A stretch of DNA of 55,592 nt from the NCBI GenBank assembly GCA_964372115.1, contig CAYJPN010000033.1, positions 1 to 55,592 on the forward strand, read 5' to 3'. The stretch comes from CG2-30-36-16 sp964372115. GTDB taxonomy: Bacteria > Bacteroidota > Ignavibacteria > Ignavibacteriales > Ignavibacteriaceae. Shown here piece by piece: positions 7,677 to 16,689 of this stretch (its first letter is position 1; each line of letters opens with the position of its first letter). The translations under genes were made by a program, and so were the position numbers. The notes beneath the pieces are model-generated. The model ran no database searches. It had not been told where the DNA came from and worked only from the letters and a program-made list of their open reading frames with translations.

Positions 7677-10600
7677 TTAACTCGATTTTAAATTCGCTAA
7701 CAGATTGTTTATTTTTAGAGCAAGAGCTGCAGCATCAATAGGTTTAGTGATATAATTATCGAACCCGTGTTTAAATATTATATCTTTATCCCCTGTCATC
7801 GCTTTAGCGGTAACGGCAAAAACCGGTATGCTTACCCATTCTTCATTTTGTTTAATTTGTTTTATTGTTTGGAACCCGTCCATTTCGGGCATCATAATAT
7901 CAAGTAAAATCAGGTCTGGAATTATCTGTGTTAATGCTTCAATACATTCCAATCCGTTTTTTGCAAGAATTGTTTTATTACCGAGAGATTCCACAATTTC
8001 ATTAATTGTAAAAAGTGTATCAGGGTCGTCATCAACAATCAGTACATTACCTTTATATATTATTTTCCCAATCATCAGATCGCTAATTTTTTTACGCATA
8101 TCGCTTGCATCATGTATAATATCTTCTGTAACAGGCTGAATGCTATTGACCGGTATCGGGACTTTTAATTTATCCCGAATAATTTTCAGGACATCAAGAG
8201 AATGTTTGCCGCTATTTTTAACTGCCTGATCCACTGCTCCATTCAACTGAGTGAGAATACCGGGGGTATACAACGCGGGAAGAGCGACAATTAGAGGAGT
8301 ATGTTTAAACTCTCTTTTCAGTTTAATTTGGTTGATTAAGCTCACACCGTCAGTGTTCTGCAGAATCATTGGAATAAATATTACATCGGGATTAGCTTGT
8401 ATTAATTGTTGAATAACTGATCCGCCGGCTTTTAAATATCGGACAACAGTACCTTCTTCCGCCAATAAATTATTAAATAATTCAACCTCCGAGTTATCTT
8501 CATCTATAAGCACTGCATTTTTAAAAGTTTTGCCGAAAGTGGCAGATAATCGTTTAATTGTTGTAATCAGATTTTTGCCGGCAGGTTTAATATAATAATC
8601 GAACACATCAAACCCGTAACCTTTATTGTAGTCATTTTTTATATTTACTATAATAAGCTGAATATTATAAGTTTCTGTATTCTCTTTTAATTTTTTTATT
8701 ACTCCCCAAACATCACTGTTTTTAGTATTCAGGTCTATTACAATCGCAATGGGATTATACCTTTTAATCGTTTCAACAATATCTACTTCCCGGTTATAAT
8801 AGATTGTTTCATAACCAAGCGAAGATAAAAATTGATCCATCATCAAACCAATTTCATGATCCTCCTCTAAAATAAAAACAGACTGACGGACTGCTGTGAT
8901 ATTTTTTTCTTCGTTTTCAATAATTGGAGCTGCCTTAATACCAATTTTAATAAGCGGTATTTTGAAAATAAAAGTCGATCCTCTGCCCGGTTCGCTTTCA
9001 ACCTCAAGAGTGCCGTTAAGCATTTTTGTAATTTTTTTACAAATTGCCAGCCCAAGACCGGTGCCATTATATTTTTTGGTTGATGTACCGTCAACCTGCC
9101 GAAATTCTTCAAAAATTACTTTTTGGTTATCAACCGAAATTCCAACGCCTGTGTCAATAACTTCAAATTGAAGTTCGGCATTATTTGGTTGAGATACATT
9201 AAGTACAACATTCCCGTTATCGGTAAACTTTATTGCGTTAGCCAAAAGATTAATAAGAACTTGAATTACTTTTCCGCGGTCTGTCCTAATTATCATTTTC
9301 GGTTCGGCAGTGCAAATAACCCTGAAATTAATTTTTTTGTTTATAACAAGCGGGCTTACAGAGGTTTCTGCCTCCATTATTATTTCATCAAGAAGCACAT
9401 CTTCTTCGCGAAGTTCCATTTTTCCGGCTTCAATTTTTGAAAGATCGAGAATATCATTTATTAGACTCATCAATCGTCTGCCGCTTTTTAGTACAACACT
9501 TACTCTTTCGAAATCCTTTCCTGTTACGCCTCCCTGGTCAAGCACGAGTTCGGTTAATCCCAAAATAGAATTCATTGGTGTCCGGAGTTCGTGCGACATA
9601 CTTGCGAGAAACTGCGATTTTAATTTTGTTGCTTCCTCGGCACGCTGTTTTTGTTCTTCTAACTCGCCAGCTTTTTCTTTTAACTTTTGATGAAGATCAA
9701 CTAACGTTTCATTTTGTTTTCGAATTTGATCATTCTGTTTTTGAAAATCATCATTTAGGTTTTTTAATTCGGTAACAAAGTTTTCTAGTTGAACAAAAGC
9801 TACAGCATTTGTTAAACCTATTGCAAGCTGTTCCAATATTTTATTCAAATACTCTTTTGATTCCTCCGAAGGCGTCTCTACTCCACCCAATTCTAATACA
9901 GCAACAACCTTATTGTTATAGAGTATGGGTTGAATTAAAATATATTTTAAGCTGAACGATAATAACCCGTTGGATACTACAGGTAAATCTTCAGCCGATG
10001 TTATCTCGATAGGTTCCTTGTTTTTAATAACCGGTTTTAATAATTCCAATTCTTCGGGTGATGAAGATGTTGCTTTTAATCCGTGAGTACTTATAATCTT
10101 TACATCTTCATCATTAACTATAAAAATTGCGCCGACAGTAAATTTGCAGGTTTTTATAATCTTGTTTAATGCAACATCCGAAATTTCCTGAAGAGTAGGA
10201 TTTTTATTTATCAATGTAATGAACTCGGAATATTCTTGTTTCGATTTTTGATTTTTATCGAGTTCTTCAACCATAATATTAAAAGCATTTGCAAGTCGTC
10301 CAAGCTCATCCTTTGATTTAACGGGGATTTTATTATCAAAGTTACCATGCCTTATTATTTCTGTGGCATTGCTTAACTGGGTAATTTGCCTGCGTATCCG
10401 GTCGGTAAATACAAATGTAAGGATTAGTGACAAAACGACCCCGGAAAAACCGATAAGAATTAAGAGGTATTTTAAATTTGTTCTAAGTTCCGTGGCTTCT
10501 TTAAGAACGGTAAAAATAACAAACTCAAAATTAAAATTTAAAACAGAATAATCCGTTGACTTAAAAACTGTAGCAAGCAAATCGTTTTGTTCGGTTTTCT

Positions 10601-11213
10601 GATAATAAAGAGCAAAGTTCTGCATTTGGGAAAGATGATCAAAAGCAGACTTTATATCATAGGTATAAATATTGTTTATTGGTTCGTTGGAAACGGCAAC
10701 AGGAGTAGTCTGCCAAATGAATGCAATTTCAGCCCCAATTTTTTTTGACAAACGGGTAAGTTCTTCCTGGCTAAGGATTCTTCCATAATAATAATATGTG
10801 CCATCGAGATGGCGGTAGCCTTTTATGATAGCGTAGGGATTATCTCTGTTAAACTCTTCGAGAGTAAATAGCTGGCTTTTAATATTAACCGGTTGAACAA
10901 AAGAAACGGAGGCAAGCATTTTTGTAGAATCGTTGAAGCTACGGAGGATAAAGTCAATATTTCTATCCTTTATCATATCCGAATTAATCTGCGGATTAAC
11001 ATCATCCTTCATCAAATATAAAAAATCATATTCCATATCCTGAAGGAATTCGTTATAAAAATAAACGAAATCGTTTGCAGAATTAAGAAGGTATTTTGAT
11101 TGTTGGGAATTTAGCAGATTATACATTATTGAATAAAAAGCAAAAGCCGAACTCCCCACAACTATTACAACAATAATAAAATTTATAAGAAGGATTCGAT
11201 AACTAATTTTCAT
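7677..11213 (-). CDS. Transmembrane hybrid histidine kinase with three receivers
   Basis: At 1178 aa, the protein has TM1 (7-29), an extracytoplasmic sensor region (30-245), TM2 (247-270), HAMP (270-322), a GAF-like domain (335-470) and a coiled coil (475-535). HisKA follows with FLASMSHELRTPMN (H541), then HATPase (about 650-770) and three receivers (about 795-915, 918-1040 and 1060-1175). The first receiver keeps acidic residues, Asp and Lys. The second has PDVIFIPMIL where the acceptor Asp is normally found, so it is degenerate. The third is canonical (LLDIMMPEMDG). The gene sits at the 3' end of the pilus-like operon, 5 nt after a single-receiver gene, which suggests it signals to or from the pilus machine. 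Its output is not evident. Confidence 0.93.
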   Translation of the reverse strand: MKISYRILLINFIIVVIVVGSSAFAFYSIMYNLLNSQQSKYLLNSANDFVYFYNEFLQDMEYDFLYLMKDDVNPQINSDMIKDRNIDFILRSFNDSTKMLASVSFVQPVNIKSQLFTLEEFNRDNPYAIIKGYRHLDGTYYYYGRILSQEELTRLSKKIGAEIAFIWQTTPVAVSNEPINNIYTYDIKSAFDHLSQMQNFALYYQKTEQNDLLATVFKSTDYSVLNFNFEFVIFTVLKEATELRTNLKYLLILIGFSGVVLSLILTFVFTDRIRRQITQLSNATEIIRHGNFDNKIPVKSKDELGRLANAFNIMVEELDKNQKSKQEYSEFITLINKNPTLQEISDVALNKIIKTCKFTVGAIFIVNDEDVKIISTHGLKATSSSPEELELLKPVIKNKEPIEITSAEDLPVVSNGLLSFSLKYILIQPILYNNKVVAVLELGGVETPSEESKEYLNKILEQLAIGLTNAVAFVQLENFVTELKNLNDDFQKQNDQIRKQNETLVDLHQKLKEKAGELEEQKQRAEEATKLKSQFLASMSHELRTPMNSILGLTELVLDQGGVTGKDFERVSVVLKSGRRLMSLINDILDLSKIEAGKMELREEDVLLDEIIMEAETSVSPLVINKKINFRVICTAEPKMIIRTDRGKVIQVLINLLANAIKFTDNGNVVLNVSQPNNAELQFEVIDTGVGISVDNQKVIFEEFRQVDGTSTKKYNGTGLGLAICKKITKMLNGTLEVESEPGRGSTFIFKIPLIKIGIKAAPIIENEEKNITAVRQSVFILEEDHEIGLMMDQFLSSLGYETIYYNREVDIVETIKRYNPIAIVIDLNTKNSDVWGVIKKLKENTETYNIQLIIVNIKNDYNKGYGFDVFDYYIKPAGKNLITTIKRLSATFGKTFKNAVLIDEDNSEVELFNNLLAEEGTVVRYLKAGGSVIQQLIQANPDVIFIPMILQNTDGVSLINQIKLKREFKHTPLIVALPALYTPGILTQLNGAVDQAVKNSGKHSLDVLKIIRDKLKVPIPVNSIQPVTEDIIHDASDMRKKISDLMIGKIIYKGNVLIVDDDPDTLFTINEIVESLGNKTILAKNGLECIEALTQIIPDLILLDIMMPEMDGFQTIKQIKQNEEWVSIPVFAVTAKAMTGDKDIIFKHGFDNYITKPIDAAALALKINNLLANLKSS

Positions 11214-11218
11214 TTATT

Positions 11219-11584
11219 TTAAGTTTCTCTTTGAAGAACCTTACGTATGGTGATTAAAAGTTCGTCGAAATCGTATGGTTTACTTATAAAATCGCTTGCC
11301 CCCATCTTTGCGGAATCAATAGCGCTTTTAACATCGGCATACGCAGTTAAAACAATAACTTTAGCTTTAATATTTCTATGCTGCAGTTCTTTTAAAACTT
11401 CAAATCCGTCCATACCGGGCATTTTTAAATCAAGTAGAATGAGGTCGACTTTTACGCGCGAGATAAAATCAAATACTGCAATACCGTTATTTACGTAATC
11501 AACATCGTAACCAACTTCTGCTAATTCCTCTTTCAGAACGGTACACAAATTAATATCGTCATCAACAATTAATAGTGATTCCAT
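11219..11584 (-). CDS. Single-domain response regulator (CheY-like)
   Basis: The 121-aa protein is a lone receiver: acidic residues D8-D10, acceptor D52 in LLDLKMPGMDG, the switch Thr in VLTAYAD and Lys in DFISKPYDFDELL. There is no output domain, so it either relays phosphate or binds a protein partner. Its alpha5 region closely resembles that of the NtrC-type receiver at 3.7 kb (FITKPYNFDELLITI against FISKPYDFDELLITI), pointing to common ancestry or a shared kinase. It lies between the secretin gene (7 nt) and the 1178-aa hybrid kinase (5 nt). Control of the pilus motor or of assembly, as for PilG/PilH-type receivers, is a plausible inference. Confidence 0.92.
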   Translation of the reverse strand: MESLLIVDDDINLCTVLKEELAEVGYDVDYVNNGIAVFDFISRVKVDLILLDLKMPGMDGFEVLKELQHRNIKAKVIVLTAYADVKSAIDSAKMGASDFISKPYDFDELLITIRKVLQRET

Positions 11585-11591
11585 ACTAGAC

Positions 11592-12845
11592 CTATTCTTC
11601 TTTAGTAGATTGATTAAATTGATATAATTTTATTTTCTCTCTCTGTTTTAGTACTTCGTCCTTTACAGGATTTTTCGATCCGTTTGGCCATGCAAGCCTT
11701 TCCTTTAACGAAGGAACAAGAGTAGCTTTTATTAACAATACCAATTCTTTTTTATTAACGCTTGTTTCATCATTACCAAAAATGTAACGAAGACCGAAAA
11801 ACCACCAGGGCAAATCTTTTAAAAATGGAATGCCGGTTCGAATTTTTGTGTCTTCATTTACAAATAAACCGCCTATAATAATTTCCTCGCCATCAAGCAT
11901 TAACACCTGCGTGTTTGCCATTGTTTTGTTTATGATGGTAGTTTGAGGATCGGGAACATATGAACTTCTCTCTGCATTAATTTCGAGTAAAATATAATCC
12001 ATCCCGTCCTGAGTATAAATGTAAGGAGTAACTTCAATTATTGAACCTGTTGAATAGAAATTTTCGATTACATTTCCAGAAAAATCTCTTTGTTTTATTG
12101 AAATATCGGAACCTACCTGCAATTTAGCTTTTATTCTATCTCTTACTGTAATATTCGGGCTGGCAATTATTTCACCGAGATTTTGATTTTCAAAAAATCT
12201 GAATAACGATGTGGCTTCACCAAAAAAACCACCGGCATTAAATGTAGATTTTGTATTTAGTTCAAAATCAGAAGTAAGTTGTTGCTGCTGGCTTGAACCC
12301 CCGCCAGTGCTGCTTGCATTAAGTTGCGCTTGTTTTTCCTGATCAATTCCAATTTTGGCTCCAATGTCCAATCCCTTTCCTGAAAGTAAAAGTTTCCAGT
12401 CCATTCCCCGCTGTTTTGCCTCTGTAACATTCATCTCAAAAAACACTGCCGAAATATTTATTTCGCGAGAATCAACAGTGGCATAATTTTGCAAACTTCT
12501 TTCTTGCTCCGGAACCACAGTCTTTGATTTGACAACGATCAAATCTTCTTTTATCTCGTAAATTAATCCCTTCATATTAACCATTGTAAGAAGCGCTTTT
12601 TCATAATGCACATTTGTTAATTCAATACCAATCGGCTCATCAGACAGGTAGGTAGACACTACTTTTCTGCCGGTTGTTCGTTCGCTTACTTTACTCAATA
12701 AATCAATTGCCTGATTAAACGTAAGGGTTGATGCCAGAGTAACCAACTCATCCGGGTTGTGGTAAGATTTTATCTGGTTTTCCATCCACTGCTGTGGAAA
12801 CAGTATTGAAGATACCAACACAATTATCAATAATAACTTTTTCAT
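11592..12845 (-). CDS. Secretin (PilQ/GspD-like outer-membrane channel)
   Basis: The 417-aa protein begins with a Sec signal peptide (MKKLLLIIVLVSSILFPQQ). A short N-domain region (30-115) includes NQAIDLLSKVSERT and YEIKEDLIVV, typical of secretin N modules. The secretin core (about 130-390) shows GEIIASPNITV, TGSIIEVTPYI, LDGEEIIIGGLFVNEDTK and GIPFLKDLPWWFFGLRYIFG, ending in KKELVLLIKATLVPS, the classic secretin end. It should form the multimeric channel through which pili or substrates cross the outer membrane. It is shorter than typical PilQ, lacking AMIN domains and most N repeats. The 4-nt overlap with the upstream pilOP-like gene supports co-translation. Confidence 0.9.
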   Translation of the reverse strand: MKKLLLIIVLVSSILFPQQWMENQIKSYHNPDELVTLASTLTFNQAIDLLSKVSERTTGRKVVSTYLSDEPIGIELTNVHYEKALLTMVNMKGLIYEIKEDLIVVKSKTVVPEQERSLQNYATVDSREINISAVFFEMNVTEAKQRGMDWKLLLSGKGLDIGAKIGIDQEKQAQLNASSTGGGSSQQQQLTSDFELNTKSTFNAGGFFGEATSLFRFFENQNLGEIIASPNITVRDRIKAKLQVGSDISIKQRDFSGNVIENFYSTGSIIEVTPYIYTQDGMDYILLEINAERSSYVPDPQTTIINKTMANTQVLMLDGEEIIIGGLFVNEDTKIRTGIPFLKDLPWWFFGLRYIFGNDETSVNKKELVLLIKATLVPSLKERLAWPNGSKNPVKDEVLKQREKIKLYQFNQSTKEE

Positions 12846-13747
12846 TTTTGAAATCTCATTTTATTTTGATTCTGACTTTCTTGTTCCAGATTTAAATCAA
12901 CTTTTTCAATTATTCCCCCTTTATTAAGTATAAAACTAACTTTATTTTTATCATAATCAATGTTCGTCAAATAGCCTAAGTAAACTTGCTCACCCTCCCA
13001 CAACAGATAAGTGTTTCCTTTCGAGTCTGATAAAAATGCTCCTTCGGGAATAAGAGCCAATAACCTGGCGCCCTGTACTTCCAGCAAACCATCCAGGTTC
13101 GGAGGAATTTCATTTCTAATTAACGGATAAAACGGATTATGAATAGCCGGTGCATTTATATCATTTTCTATTGAAAAAGCAGTTGCAAATCTATCGTTTG
13201 AAGAATAATAAACATGCGCTACCAATGTAAAGTTTACAAAAAATTGAGGTATCCCCTCTTTATCGGTTTGAACATAATTTTCAAACGAAATATCGGTAAT
13301 TTTTTTTAATTCTTTGCTTTGCTCAATTGCATAAATTAGTTTGAAAATGTCCTGATACGTCCCTTCGCCAGTTAGTTTATACTCATGATAAAAGAAATCC
13401 TTTTCAGGGAAAACATCCACATATTCCACATCAATTTGTGTAGCAGCGGTAAATCGGTTTGTTACATCGGTTAAAAAATCGAAAAATTTTATCGATGAAA
13501 GATCTTTTGGAATATTAAATTTTCTTGCCGCAAGAATTGAATCTAATGACGCCGCCCTAACCATAAGGTTTTGATACTGTCTAGTTAGTAATTCAGGATC
13601 ATAGTTATTAGCTTTTAGTGCTTCAAGCTGTTTGTTCTTTTTTTCAATTCCGTTGTGTTGAATAAAATAAATAAAAACACCGCCGGCGGCTAATATAAAG
13701 AGAAGAAGAGCAACGAGTACAAGAGTGTTTTTTGTTTTTCTGTTCAT
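12842..13747 (-). CDS. PilO-PilP-like fusion, inner-membrane alignment protein
   Basis: This 301-aa protein has one N-terminal membrane anchor (residues 9-30). A coiled coil and a PilO/GspM-like ferredoxin fold (35-180, with LTGEGTYQDIFKLIYAIEQS) follow. The C-terminal part (about 215-290: GARLLALIPEGAFL, LWEGEQVYLGYLTNID) resembles the beta domain of PilP/GspC, which contacts the secretin. So one polypeptide appears to supply both the PilO and PilP roles of the alignment complex. Gene order supports this: the PilMN fusion is directly upstream (1-nt overlap) and the secretin directly downstream (4-nt overlap). The PilO half is by fold pattern and position; the PilP half is less certain. Confidence 0.72.
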   Translation of the reverse strand: MNRKTKNTLVLVALLLFILAAGGVFIYFIQHNGIEKKNKQLEALKANNYDPELLTRQYQNLMVRAASLDSILAARKFNIPKDLSSIKFFDFLTDVTNRFTAATQIDVEYVDVFPEKDFFYHEYKLTGEGTYQDIFKLIYAIEQSKELKKITDISFENYVQTDKEGIPQFFVNFTLVAHVYYSSNDRFATAFSIENDINAPAIHNPFYPLIRNEIPPNLDGLLEVQGARLLALIPEGAFLSDSKGNTYLLWEGEQVYLGYLTNIDYDKNKVSFILNKGGIIEKVDLNLEQESQNQNKMRFQK

Positions 13748-15279
13748 TATAACCCCTGCTCGTAGCCGTTTTTATTAAAGGTAACGGTAAATTTGTACGC
13801 ATTTTTTTCTCTTAAAGATTCAAATAGTATATTCTTTAAAAGAGCATTTCCTTTTAAAGCATAAGCAAAGTCCGTAAGCACATATTTATTTAGTGCATAG
13901 CCTTCAATAATAACTTTGCTATTTTCTTCTTTAACTAATTTGGTAAACCAAAGTGTTTGTCTTCCCTGGGCAAAATCGGAAATATCTTTCACCAATCGCG
14001 TCCAGATACCTGTGCCTGTATTTGCAGAATCGAGTATCGTTTGGGTTTGATCGAAACTATTTATTTTTCCCTCAACCTCTGCTATTCTATTTAATATTTC
14101 AAGGTTCTGTTGCTGAAGAATTGTATTTTTAGAGATTTCCACATCGAGCGCTTTTTCATCCTGGTTATTACTTAAAACCTGCATTGTTATAAAAAATGCC
14201 GCAGCAAACAACAATGGAAGCATTGCGTAACCATGCCATGCAAATTGGAAAAATTTTTGATCCTCTTTAACATACTTTGGAAGTAGGTTAATGCCTTTGT
14301 GCTCTTCATTCAGTTCATCAAAATAATCATTAGCAATTGCAATTGGAACACTAAAGGAGGAAATTGTTTCTTTCTGTTCTGCCGGATATTCGGCTAAATC
14401 AATGTCATCAAATTCCAATCGGGATACGTTTGCTTCGGGAAATGTACCATAAAAAGAAAGTATAAGATTTTCAGAATCGTCTTCGCCGCAAACTATAATG
14501 TTATCGAGCGAAGAAATTCCGCCGTTTTCCATTTCAAGTAGAATCTTTGAAAAGTAAACATCGTAAGTATGAAGGTTTAATGTGCCGATGTCTAACGTAC
14601 CGCCGATGTGTTTTAATTTTCTTCCCTGCAAGAAAATAAGTTTGCTATATTCTTTACCAATATAAACAATAAGCGAGTGATCATCGGGGAAGAATTTTTT
14701 TCTTTTTGCAACATAATATGCAAGAGATATTTCGGCACTTTTAACCGAAGGAATTTTATAATATCGTTTACCGTTGTGTCTTGCCAGCGAGTTAATCAGA
14801 TTTATGCAGTTAACATCGCCGGTTAGAAACACCGATAACAGAGATTTGTCGGCTAACTCTATGTAACCGAGATTCTCTTTATCTATGTTTACATTTTTTG
14901 TTTCTTGGATGTCGGAAATAATTTCCTGAGTAACTTTTGCTATTCCTGCATGTTTACTCCCCTCAAAAACATGATAATAAATAGCCGGCTCGGTGAGCCC
15001 TGGAATAAAAAGACATTTAGAAAAATTTATTCCTTTTAATTCGGAATTAATTAAAGCGGGGTTCGAAATGCCAAGCGACGCCTCATTTTTTTCGACATCA
15101 TTAAAGTCTAAATTATCCCCTTCAATTTGAATTGAAGCAAACGAGGAATCAACTTCCTGCTTGTTTGTAATAACATCAAATGAAGCAGTACGGAGGAGTT
15201 TGATTTTTTCCTTATCTTTGGAAACAACCGCTATCTTGGTGTCCGTACCTTCGCAATATATACAGATTAGTGTTTTCAA
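13747..15279 (-). CDS. PilM-PilN-like fusion (GspL-like) of the pilus inner-membrane platform
   Basis: In this 510-aa protein residues 1-330 resemble the actin-like PilM/GspL cytoplasmic domain, with a beta-rich start (LICIYCEGTDTKIAVV) and SLIVYIGKEYSKLIFLQG. A single membrane segment spans about 347-366. Residues 367-420 are a coiled coil, and the C-terminal ferredoxin-like PilN domain covers about 425-510 (TKLVKEENSKVIIEGYALNKYVLTDFAYALK). Fusing PilM to PilN gives the topology of GspL, so the platform is intermediate between type IV pilus and type II secretion layouts. It is adjacent to the PilT-like gene (zero gap) and overlaps the PilOP gene by 1 nt. ATP-binding motifs in the actin-like half are not obvious by eye. 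Confidence 0.78.
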   Translation of the reverse strand: MKTLICIYCEGTDTKIAVVSKDKEKIKLLRTASFDVITNKQEVDSSFASIQIEGDNLDFNDVEKNEASLGISNPALINSELKGINFSKCLFIPGLTEPAIYYHVFEGSKHAGIAKVTQEIISDIQETKNVNIDKENLGYIELADKSLLSVFLTGDVNCINLINSLARHNGKRYYKIPSVKSAEISLAYYVAKRKKFFPDDHSLIVYIGKEYSKLIFLQGRKLKHIGGTLDIGTLNLHTYDVYFSKILLEMENGGISSLDNIIVCGEDDSENLILSFYGTFPEANVSRLEFDDIDLAEYPAEQKETISSFSVPIAIANDYFDELNEEHKGINLLPKYVKEDQKFFQFAWHGYAMLPLLFAAAFFITMQVLSNNQDEKALDVEISKNTILQQQNLEILNRIAEVEGKINSFDQTQTILDSANTGTGIWTRLVKDISDFAQGRQTLWFTKLVKEENSKVIIEGYALNKYVLTDFAYALKGNALLKNILFESLREKNAYKFTVTFNKNGYEQGL

Positions 15280-16512
15280 TTAAAAGGCCGAAAGAATTTG
15301 TTGAATTCTTGTTTTATTATTTGAATAAGCAATAGCATTCTCAAGTGAAATTTTCTTCTGCAAATACAAACGCTTAAGGTCCTGTTCCATTGTTATCATT
15401 CCCTGCTGTGCCCCCTGGTTAATCATCATATAAATTTCGCTTGTATTATTGTTTTTTATTGCTGCTTTAACATTTGGATTAACAATTAAAACTTCTTTTG
15501 CAAGTGCGCGTTTACCGTCTAAACTTGGAACAAGTTTTTGAGAAACAACGGAAATTAAAACATCAGCAAGTCTATTGCGCACGCGGTCCTGTTCGTTCGG
15601 ATGAACTTCTGCAATAATTCTATCCAAAGATTCCACTGCCGAAGATGTATGCAGCGTTGAAAAAACTTTATGCCCGGTATCAGTTACTTCTAAGGCAGCT
15701 AATATTGTATCCGGGTCTCTCATTTCACCAATAACAATTATGTCGGGGTCCTGCCGTAAAGCCTGAATAACACCATCCTTAAAGGATAGTACATCGCGTC
15801 CAACCTCTCTATGTTTTATAATGCATGCATTTGATGAATGAACATACTCAATAGGTGAAGCAATAATAACTACATGTGCAGGATCAAATTTATTATGATG
15901 ATCAATAATAGCATCAAGTGTAGTTGACTTGCCCGAACCTGTAATACCGGTAATAAGCGACAAACCGAATTTAATATAATTATGGCTCATCGACTTAATA
16001 GCGATAGGATGAAACTCTAGCGATTCTATCGGTCGTATTGCCGCACTAATTGCACGCATATTAAGCGCCAAAGTATCAAGATCAAAATATGCATCCGCTC
16101 TAAACCGAACGTTTGTTCTTCTACGTTCGTACAAAAATGAATAACTGAAATCGAGGTTACGTGTTACGGACAGATACTTCCGTTGATTTTGATTAAGAAG
16201 ATTAATAACCAAAACAGCCGATTCATCTTCATTAAATTGTGGGAAATCTTTCACCCGTTCTTTTTTCCCATGAATACGCATCCAGATGTAACCACCGTTT
16301 CCGTGCCCACCAATTTCAATGTCGGATGCGTCGCGTTCAATCATACTGGTTAGGAACTTATTAAATAACTCGCGCATTAAAATTCTATCTTCAGAAGTTA
16401 CCTTTTCGGCATTATCAAGAAGATAAGTCACCTTATCAGGGCCGAAAAGCGCTGCCGGAATATTTTGAACTATTCGCTGTATGACTGATTTTGCTTCAGT
16501 AATTGAAACCAA
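15280..16512 (-). CDS. PilT/PilU-like pilus ATPase with altered Asp box
   Basis: The 410-aa cytoplasmic ATPase has the N-terminal PAS-like domain of PilT (about 45-165). The RecA-like core has Walker A GITGSGKST (189-197), Walker B DPDIIVIGEM (255-264) and the His-box stretch TGHKVFSTLHTSSA (279-292). In PilT it powers pilus retraction. One key position is changed: the Asp box, TxEDPIE in active relatives, reads IIASPIEYVH here, with Ala218-Ser219 in place of Glu-Asp. The C-terminal AIRNLIRE-type motif is also weak (AAIKNNNTSEI). It may therefore be a PilU-like accessory or weakly active ATPase. It heads the tightly packed minus-strand operon, separated by 177 nt from pilB. Confidence 0.88.
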   Translation of the reverse strand: MVSITEAKSVIQRIVQNIPAALFGPDKVTYLLDNAEKVTSEDRILMRELFNKFLTSMIERDASDIEIGGHGNGGYIWMRIHGKKERVKDFPQFNEDESAVLVINLLNQNQRKYLSVTRNLDFSYSFLYERRRTNVRFRADAYFDLDTLALNMRAISAAIRPIESLEFHPIAIKSMSHNYIKFGLSLITGITGSGKSTTLDAIIDHHNKFDPAHVVIIASPIEYVHSSNACIIKHREVGRDVLSFKDGVIQALRQDPDIIVIGEMRDPDTILAALEVTDTGHKVFSTLHTSSAVESLDRIIAEVHPNEQDRVRNRLADVLISVVSQKLVPSLDGKRALAKEVLIVNPNVKAAIKNNNTSEIYMMINQGAQQGMITMEQDLKRLYLQKKISLENAIAYSNNKTRIQQILSAF

Positions 16513-16689
16513 GTTTTATCCAAATTTGTTTCTAAAATTATAAATACTGAGCGGCATTAAAGAGTTTTGTAAAATATAAACAAAAATTAACTCTTTTCCG
16601 CAATTATTTTTAAATATCTGCTTTTTCCTAATCTCTTTTGAGAGAATTATTTACATGCTTCTGTAATTATTACGTTTAAATGGGAATAA
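16513..16689. promoter_or_regulatory. Intergenic region with inverted repeats upstream of the pilT-like operon
   Basis: The 177-nt gap is the only sizeable break in the minus-strand pilus run. It contains an 8-bp inverted repeat AAAGAGTT/AACTCTTT (about 16558-16598), a small TCTCTTTTGAGA hairpin, and an inverted pair GTAATTATT/AATAATTAC bracketing a conserved 18-nt motif at 16664-16681 (listed separately). It probably holds a promoter or processing site that sets the operon apart from pilCB. No sigma-54 site was found here. Confidence 0.45.
16664..16681 (-). promoter_or_regulatory. Shared 18-nt motif, copy A, upstream of pilT-like gene
   Basis: The plus-strand sequence TAATTATTACGTTTAAAT matches 17 of 18 positions with 20981-20998, which lies upstream of the tandem pilin-like genes. 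Both copies are preceded by G, making a palindromic GTAATTATTAC. Both sit 110-155 nt before the start of a minus-strand pilus gene. A common regulator site is the simplest reading. Confidence 0.4.
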
